Positions 58,937-64,000 of a stretch of DNA of 64,000 nucleotides are shown here, piece by piece. The DNA lies in the NCBI RefSeq assembly GCF_964340395.1, contig NC_135558.1:1337501-1401500 (forward strand), in the 5' to 3' direction. Under the pieces are notes generated by a model. That model was not told the DNA's origin, searched no databases, and worked only from the letters and a program-made list of their open reading frames with translations. The stretch's first letter is position 1. The number at the start of each line of letters is the position of its first letter. Source of the stretch: Glandiceps talaboti (taxonomy: Eukaryota > Hemichordata > Enteropneusta > Spengelidae). Both the position numbers and the translations under genes were made by a program.

Positions 58937-61900
58937 TGGATTTTCACTTGTCTTGTTCCTTCAACATATGTAACATAGCTCATTATCAACCACCCACAAA
59001 TTGTTCATTGTAATGATATAACTTTCAGATTTTAAGAAGTACACTATATCAAATTAATTATAACTTACCAAAAAATTAAATGAGGAAGTGATCTTGGCTA
59101 TGGCAACTTGTTTCTGCTTCCCAACATACAGTAAAATACGATACTATGAAAAATAAAGAAAATGATTTATAAATTTCAATTAAAAATATATCATATCAGT
59201 TTTGAAATTTGGTTAAAAGTGCAAAAATGAAGTTCAGCAATCGCATTGATGCTGGACCCCTCCACCTCCTAAACGAACGAAGTTTGCTTATTGAGCTTGT
59301 GTGACACTGTGTGATTGTTCCTAACAATTTTCAAGTTTGTATTTGGATCAAAAGCTTAATACAATACTATGGTTTACCAAGTCTATGATTTGCCATTACC
59401 TCGTTTGCTGTATGATTTCCCAACACTGCTGCTCCTAGTTTTCCTTGCTGTGTATACTTTCCATTAACACTGATATAGAAGAATACAAATATCAGTATGA
59501 ATATATCGACATTAAAATGACAATGATATCTTAGTGGTTAGACCTTTTACTCAAATAACTGCCTAGCTACATTCATCTTTTAGATGTCATCAGCATAATT
59601 CACTGTTGCTTTAAAATTATAATATAATACAGCTTTAGTACACTGTTATTAATATTACAATGTGCTTATCCAATTATGAAGTATAGAAAAACTCTCTCAT
59701 CTCATCTCATGCAATTCACATTTGACCATTGTTATCCTTTTGTAAGAATGTTGAGGTGGAATAAACATGCATAATTATATACAATATATACTAGGACATA
59801 CACACAACTGTATGTGTTGTAGGAATGTAGGGGTAGAATAAATATATATACGCCAGGATATAAATGTATATACATGTATGCGTGTGTATGTTGATAAGCA
59901 GGTGAGTTAATATGCATGTGTATGTATGTGTTGGGGTGTGTATGTGAAAATGTAAGTATATGTGTGTTGGGGTGTATATATGAGAATGCAAGTGTAAGTG
60001 TGTTGGAGTGTATATGTGAGAATACATGTGTACATGTAGACATGTCTATGTATGTAAGTGCACATGTGTAGTGTGTAAGTCTATACATACTGACACTTTA
60101 TAAACATTCAAAGTCATACATCATTATATCACTGATGTTTGGTGCATGGCACATGTTCTGTATCAACTTACTATTTGTATGTTTGGGCAGCAACTGCAAG
60201 GAGTACTTGAGGTGCATTTGACTGCTCACTCCCTGTACAACAAAATAATAACAAATATACATCAATATACCATGCACAAGCCAAGTTGAACAAAAAAATA
60301 TGGAATTTATACTTTGGTCATTCTACATCATGACAACGCATATCAATGTCACTGGTTCTGCTGTGTTTGAAATATTAGTCAAAACATTCAAAATTGCCAT
60401 TACTTTCCCCAATTTTTCTTTGATATTACTGGCGCTGGTATAATTATGTTATTCTCCAATATTTTTCTTCTTTCAGCCAGAAAAAACTCTTGACCCAAGG
60501 GTTAGGTCACTTGCATTTCCTTGGCTTACTGAAGAAAAATATTGGCAATAACATCTAAATATATTCATCTTTGTTAATTACTTAGATGTATCCAGATTCA
60601 TAACTGAATATTGTCAATATTATATTTTTTCAATCTGCCATTGAGGGCATCAATTTTTAAAATTATTTCACAATATAGAATCAGTTGGATAATGTGAAAC
60701 ATAGAATTATGTATGGTAGCTGTAAATAGAACTACAGGTATTAAGGTACACAGCAAATATTGATTGCTGGAGGTTTTATCCAAAGAGATACACATACACA
60801 TATATGGACAGCCTGGACCAACTATCCTCTGGGTGTGCTGACACATGTGACAGGTTTGTATGTACAAGTATGTGTATTACTGTGTGGGATCATGAAAAGT
60901 TACTCACTCAAAATTTGAAAAAAGTCTGACATGCATTCAATGCGACGAGAGCTTCAAGACAGCTCTGTCACATCACCAACATCACATTGTTCTGAATAAA
61001 GATACATTGTTCGCATAGGATTTTTCCACAAAAGAGTTTGCAGACTGGTTAACATCTTTACAATTTCAGTTTAAACACTGATGGAAAAGGACTTTACAGT
61101 AAGGCTTGATTTCTGTGATGATGGGTGATTGTTTTAAGTAGACAATACCAGCAAAGCTTTACAAAATAACTTTCAATCAAATTCAAGCTTAAAAATTACG
61201 AGAAGACTTAGGAATCCCAATTCAACTTTGACATGGAGAACATTATTAACTTAACCTAACTTTGGGTCTATGTTAGTGAACTTCACAACCAACTTGACCT
61301 AACTTTGGGTCTATGTTATTATACTTAACAGCCAACTTGACCTACCTGTGCCTTTCTTTGGTTGTTTTGGTGCTGTGTACGTTAATGATTGATTTCCACC
61401 TTGTCCACTGCTTCGATCCATACCAAATATAGAACTCAACTTTGAACTTGAAAAAGAAAAGTATAAAATCAGTCCAAAACTGAGTAACACTTTATTCTGG
61501 AAATACTAGTATAAGTCCCAGAAATCCTGGAGTTGGAGTCTTGTGTCAGAGTCCACTGAAGGTATAATCTGAAACTGACATTAATATTTCCCCTCCCTAT
61601 ATCCTCTGAAACTGACATTAATATTTCCCCTCCCAATATCCTCTGAAACTGACATTAAGATTTCCCCTCCCTATACCCTCTGAAACTGACATTAAGATTT
61701 CCCCTCCCAATATCCTCTGAAACTGACATGTTGAAACATATACCAAATATTGCAATGTACAGTACAGTACTACTCTGTCTGTAGTTATCTTGTTTTAAGA
61801 AGAATTAAAATACTCATGGTTGCACATGTATACAAACTATTAGTAATTTTTAAACTACGCTTCCAGCATGTACTATATAGGGTTCCAGCATGGAGATGAA

Positions 61901-62486
61901 AAGGGTAGCTGGGGTTGTAATATGTAAATACTGCACTGTAGCTTAGCCTTGATTCCAACAAAATCCAAAAATGTTTGGTACATGTACTAGGAGGTGCTTC
62001 TTCTACCACCCAAACAATAGTTCAATTGTCACACTTTTTTTCAATAATCTTTCAATTGGTTCGAATACGCTGAATACGGTGTTTTGGATGAAGTAAATGG
62101 GTGATTTCCATGTGTACATAAGATTATGAACACAACCACAGTACACACCTCCAGTTTTACAGTGCTACTACTTCCGTTTATACACACGACTACTTTATTT
62201 TATCTGGCAATGTGAAGTGAGTAAAGCCACGGAAGTATCGTAGGGCCAACATTATCTGTCGAGTATACATATAATATATCAATCTCATGAGACAAATTTA
62301 TGCTAAAGCTTCGGAAGGATTTAAATGAACACCGCAGCCTAGATCAGGGTTGACCTGTCAGTCATACTCATCACAGACACCCTTCCGCACTCATCATTTG
62401 TATTTGTATAAATCTATACTTTTTGCTCACCTTCCATCTGCTGGTGATAGGAAATCACCGTCATCATCATCGCCTCCGAAAAACAT
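40361..62486 (-). CDS. FKBP15: FK506-binding protein 15 (FKBP15/WAFL)
   Basis: Thirty coding exons join in phase into 1331 aa (human about 1219). Exons: 62431-62486, 61346-61446, 60172-60232, 59400-59469, 59069-59143, 58519-58617, 57650-57802, 57163-57231, 56788-56931, 56334-56434, 55515-55575, 54169-54285, 53522-53765, 53151-53248, 52454-52687, 51856-52055, 50870-50972, 49881-50052, 49214-49350, 48803-48886, 46592-46663, 46092-46244, 45236-45328, 44522-44713, 43538-43645, 42480-42645, 42053-42367, 41342-41657, 41049-41175, 40361-40435. Order of parts: start [29 protein letters not shown]1-like region ([18 protein letters not shown]); FKBP domain (exons 7-9); [17 protein letters not shown]; Gln/Pro-rich part with 21 consecutive Gln (53607-53669); coiled coil ([11 protein letters not shown] onward); [13 protein letters not shown]; acidic tail ending [10 protein letters not shown]. 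It links early endosomes to actin transport in mammals. Confidence 0.93.
41800..42021. mobile_element. Nested MITE-like repeat cluster
   Basis: Several copies of TTACTAACATTGCTA, ACAATAAAATGTA and GTAGCACTGTTGGTAAGATT in alternating orientation, same family as 19531-19680, beside FKBP15 exon 27. Confidence 0.6.
44075..44103. repeat. (AAATC)n pentanucleotide tract
   Basis: Short run of AAATC units in the intron between FKBP15 exons 24 and 25. The rest of 43646-44521 shows nothing else recognisable. Confidence 0.8.
46305..46480. repeat. Compound (GT)n-(ATAC)n microsatellite
   Basis: GT tract 46309-46400 runs into ATAC tract 46405-46478, in the FKBP15 intron between exons 21 and 22. Confidence 0.95.
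46664..48802. other. Long FKBP15 intron between exons 20 and 21
   Basis: No exon or gene recognised. Around 47880-48095 are about nine loosely spaced copies of ACATGTGATCAAGGTATG or close variants, a roughly 22-bp degenerate minisatellite. A G-run lies at about 48708-48722. Confidence 0.6.
49565..49775. repeat. Dispersed repeat A, copy 2
   Basis: Same order of motifs as 23935-24175 (GGTTCTGGAGAGTCA, AAACACCAAATTGAA, CCCCATGGGACTT, CACTGAATATTCACGAC, GGTAATAAG), more diverged and without the perfect hairpin. Confidence 0.55.
50020..50440 (-). repeat. 52-bp minisatellite made of FKBP15 exon 18 acceptor edge
   Basis: Eight units, almost identical, each holding on the minus strand TTCACACTGTACAG (acceptor) followed by GTCAACTTAACCACTGAATT and AAGTGCTGCAACG, the first 30 or so nt of exon 18. 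The first unit overlaps the real exon; about seven lie in the upstream intron. Use of any upstream acceptor adds 52 nt per unit and reaches a TGA within the next unit. Confidence 0.95.
51370..51562. repeat. (ATATC)n pentanucleotide array
   Basis: Pure ATATC/ATCAT units with sparse changes; the beginning has TATGATATCAT alternations that form palindromes. FKBP15 intron between exons 16 and 17. Confidence 0.95.
52143..52392. repeat. (ATAC)n and (AC)n compound microsatellite
   Basis: ATAC and ATGC tetranucleotides, then a pure AC tract, then ACATAC hexamers. It explains the overlapping His/Thr/Tyr and Cys/Val reading frames here, none of them genes. Confidence 0.95.
54260..54351 (-). repeat. 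Duplicated acceptor edge of FKBP15 exon 12
   Basis: AACTTGGCTTTAGTTTGACT, TGGGTTCTACAGACAGACA at 54260-54298 (exon start and acceptor) is repeated without change at 54313-54351, 53 bp upstream on the transcribed strand. Confidence 0.85.
54545..55400. repeat. 41-bp minisatellite (about 20 copies)
   Basis: Units with CCTTACACATAACGTTACCC, AAACCCATACATGCC, in the FKBP15 intron between exons 11 and 12. Two variable sites: CCAACC/CCATCC/CCACCC and AACGTT/AATGTT/AATATT. The CG-containing form grades into TG, as CpG decay would give. Some units lack the CATACATG part. Confidence 0.95.
56730..56812 (-). repeat. Duplicated donor edge of FKBP15 exon 9
   Basis: TTACCCTTTTGACTTCAATT at 56730 resembles TTACCTTTTTAACTTCAATT at 56784, the exon 9 end with its donor, 54 bp apart; the TCAAATA that follows also matches. 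Confidence 0.65.
57477..57612. repeat. C-run, A-run and AC/AG simple repeats
   Basis: About 16 C, then about 28 A with interruptions, then AC and AG dinucleotide tracts, in the intron between FKBP15 exons 7 and 8. Another C-run is at 56227-56242. Confidence 0.95.
57925..57992. repeat. 31-bp direct duplication
   Basis: TTTGCATATAGAGGCACTAG followed by TCATGTTCTGT occurs twice in succession. Confidence 0.9.
58240..58375. repeat. Repeated TATTATAAGCCGCACCCC block
   Basis: ATATTATAAG.CGCACCCCTAC occurs near 58250-58290 and again near 58346-58370. The motif resembles ends of some DNA transposons, but I could not define an element. Confidence 0.4.
58803..58937. repeat. (ATC)n trinucleotide array
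   Basis: CATCGT and CATCAT units, then more than 30 uninterrupted ATC copies, intronic in FKBP15. Pure His, Ile or Met reading frames are artefacts. Confidence 0.96.
59800..60070. repeat. GT-rich degenerate minisatellite
   Basis: About three to four loose units with TGTGTTGGGGTGTATATGTG and AGAATGCAAGTG, in the FKBP15 intron between exons 3 and 4. Confidence 0.7.
60300..60505. repeat. Dispersed repeat B, copy 2
   Basis: Matches 27790-28000 in motif order (GGTTCTGCTGTGTTTGAAA, CATTACTTTCCCC, TATTACTGGCGCTGGTATAA, ACCCAAGGGTTAGG). Confidence 0.7.
61560..61735. repeat. 37-bp minisatellite (about 4.5 copies)
   Basis: Units with CCTCTGAAACTGACATTAAT and ATTTCCCCTCCC in FKBP15 intron 1. Confidence 0.93.
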
Positions 62487-63126
62487 TCTTAGTTTTGCAC
62501 AAAACTTTACAAATTGGTACAACTGTGATTTGAAAGAGGAACACCTCCCCTCATGTGACCCCTGAAAGATGGCGGATTCCCAACATGCACTGGGAGGGAT
62601 TTCCCAAGACCCTCCAACTTCGTAGCAATAATATATTGACCTCCTAAGAGAACATAATTAATAGCTCTGATTAATAGCGCATGGATTTACCCTGAGCTGA
62701 GTTTACTATACCAACAGGAGCAAAATGTTGGCGCATTTTTTTCATCTGTCTGTCTTGACACAGAAATTCTCCTGTTGCCCTACTCACTAAAGCCTAGCTG
62801 GTAATACTAGTAATTGTACTGTTAGTTGTTGCTATGTTGGTCGTTCCTGGCTGGCACTGAGCAGTCAAAAAAAGTTAGTTCATCATTATGTAAACATGTA
62901 TTTTTTGAAGGTTTAATTTTTTCCTCATTGGATCTCAGAACGATGTTGTATTTATGATAGCTTGGCTTGGCAGTCGCTAATTATAAATTTCTATAGATTA
63001 TTTTACCTTTGTCAGAGTCAGGCCGTTAAAACCAATAAACGTAAAATCACACCTGTTACAAATACAACCGATGACGTAGAAAGCCACCGATGTATCAAGA
63101 CCTCCCATAAAGAGGTTATGTTATGC

Positions 63127-63129
<3 letters not shown>

Positions 63130-63197
<68 letters not shown>

Positions 63198-63223
63198 GTG
63201 TGTGTCGTGTCTGTCTGTCTGTA

Positions 63224-63260
<37 letters not shown>

Positions 63261-63262
63261 TT
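63130..63262. repeat. (GT)n-(TGTC)n compound microsatellite
   Basis: GT tract with rare interruptions followed by TGTC units. Confidence 0.95.
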
Positions 63263-63720
63263 GGACTTGATATCTCAAAAATTACTACATCGATTCTAAG
63301 GCCTAACAAAAAAAAAGTGTGGTTCCGATTACACTCAATTTTAGAATAGATGGAGTAGATAGATTTTTTATTTTATTTTTATATAAATATATATATATTT
63401 TCATATAGTGAGTGTCTAGTTCAGGTAGTTATGTTTTCCACTGTTTTCCATATGGTCTATGTGTTATTGGTTTCTTCCTATCAGATGAACTGCAATTACA
63501 GATTGGAAGAACAGCTTCTATCGTCTTTTTAAGTTGATGTCAGTTTTCGCATCACTATTTCTTGCGAAACTTCACAGTTTTCGTGATTTTGTTATTTTTC
63601 TCAAATACATAAAGATAAAGTTTAGGATCGGCAGTAAACAACTTAAGTCAGGTAACCGAAACCAAACAATTTTTTATAGGTCTAATGAAACTTGCTACAC
63701 ATCTTCCATTTGACAATGAC

Positions 63721-63872
63721 AACTCTACTCTACTCTACTCTACTCTACTCTACTCTACTCTACTCTACTCTACTCTACTCTACTCTACTCTACTCTACTC
63801 TACTCTACTCTACTCTACTCTACTCTACTCTACTCTACTCTACTCTACTCTACTCTACTCTACTCTACTCTA
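63721..63872. repeat. (TCTAC)n pentanucleotide array
   Basis: About 30 perfect TCTAC units without a single interruption. Confidence 0.97.
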
Positions 63873-63909
63873 TATATCTCTTTCAAATGAAGGGATCTCA
63901 GTAAAAAAA

Positions 63910-64000
63910 AAAATTGATCCGTTGTGGGAATCGATCTTGAGCACAGGATACAATGTTACACTTAGAAGTCGTCAACTTTAACCACTACTCCACCTGTATC
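63910..64000 (-). mobile_element. SINE head, cut by the window end
   Basis: On the minus strand: GTGGTTAAAGTTGACGACTT (A-box area) and GATCGATTCCC (B-box). It matches the head of the SINE at 28590 (TGGTTAAAGTTGATGACTT). The body faces the (TCTAC)n array and is short. Confidence 0.55.

Larger units (their letters stand above)
62487..64000. other. FKBP15 upstream region and window edge
   Basis: The FKBP15 start lies at 62484-62486. About 80 bp upstream is AAGATGGCGG (62566-62575, +), a YY1-type motif, with GGGAGGGATTTCCC beside it; promoter role is inferred. Beyond are a (GT)n plus (TGTC)n compound tract (63130-63262), a (TCTAC)n array and a SINE head. No further gene seen. Confidence 0.55.

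Noticed and set aside
58676-59013. Poly-Ile, poly-His and poly-Met frames
   Set aside because: Artefacts of the (ATC)n array inside an FKBP15 intron.

Overview
This is a window from an animal nuclear genome. It is AT-rich, and its five protein-coding loci have metazoan gene structures: introns bounded by GT and AG, AATAAA signals, and wide intergenic and intronic stretches packed with minisatellites, microsatellites, LINE and SINE remnants and small hairpin elements. The proteins fit a bilaterian invertebrate, probably marine. I cannot place it more precisely than that. There are no bacterial operons, CRISPR arrays or viral genes.

Layout. 802-2168: a candidate DNA element with long inverted ends. 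2169-14371: a large imperfect inverted duplication carrying two complete, divergently transcribed microsomal glutathione S-transferase 1 (MGST1-type) genes, 3 exons and 155 aa each, separated by an 824 bp shared 5' region. Each arm carries its own LINE insertion, and both carry the same two minisatellites. 16276-17745: a single-exon RNF26-like RING E3 ligase (-). 20554-29732: ALDH9A1 (-), 9 coding exons, 539 aa, with a 2.5 kb 36-bp minisatellite in intron 2. 31743-36233: a six-EF-hand CREC-family protein (+), 7 coding exons, 331 aa, ending in KDEL. 36234-40360: intergenic minisatellites. 40361-62486: FKBP15 (-), for which I could join 30 coding exons in consistent phase into 1331 aa. 62487-64000: FKBP15 upstream region with simple repeats and a truncated SINE.

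The genes do not form a pathway. MGST1 (membrane detoxification), RNF26 (ER-membrane ubiquitin ligase), ALDH9A1 (aldehyde oxidation, carnitine biosynthesis), the CREC protein (ER calcium binding) and FKBP15 (endosome and actin transport) look like ordinary linked housekeeping loci.

The most unusual signal is structural. At several exon-intron boundaries the edge of the exon, including its splice site, has been tandemly duplicated into the intron. The clearest cases are ALDH9A1 exon 8 (donor edge, 68-bp unit, 8 extra copies) and FKBP15 exon 18 (acceptor edge, 52-bp unit, about 7 extra copies). Smaller cases occur in FKBP15 exons 9 and 12, CREC exon 6, MGST1 exon 2 and the ALDH9A1 stop-codon region. 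The second notable signal is the MGST1 pair. The two proteins are almost identical except in one cytosolic loop, and one copy has His where the family has a conserved Arg. All splice junctions are read by eye; no transcript data or homology search was available.
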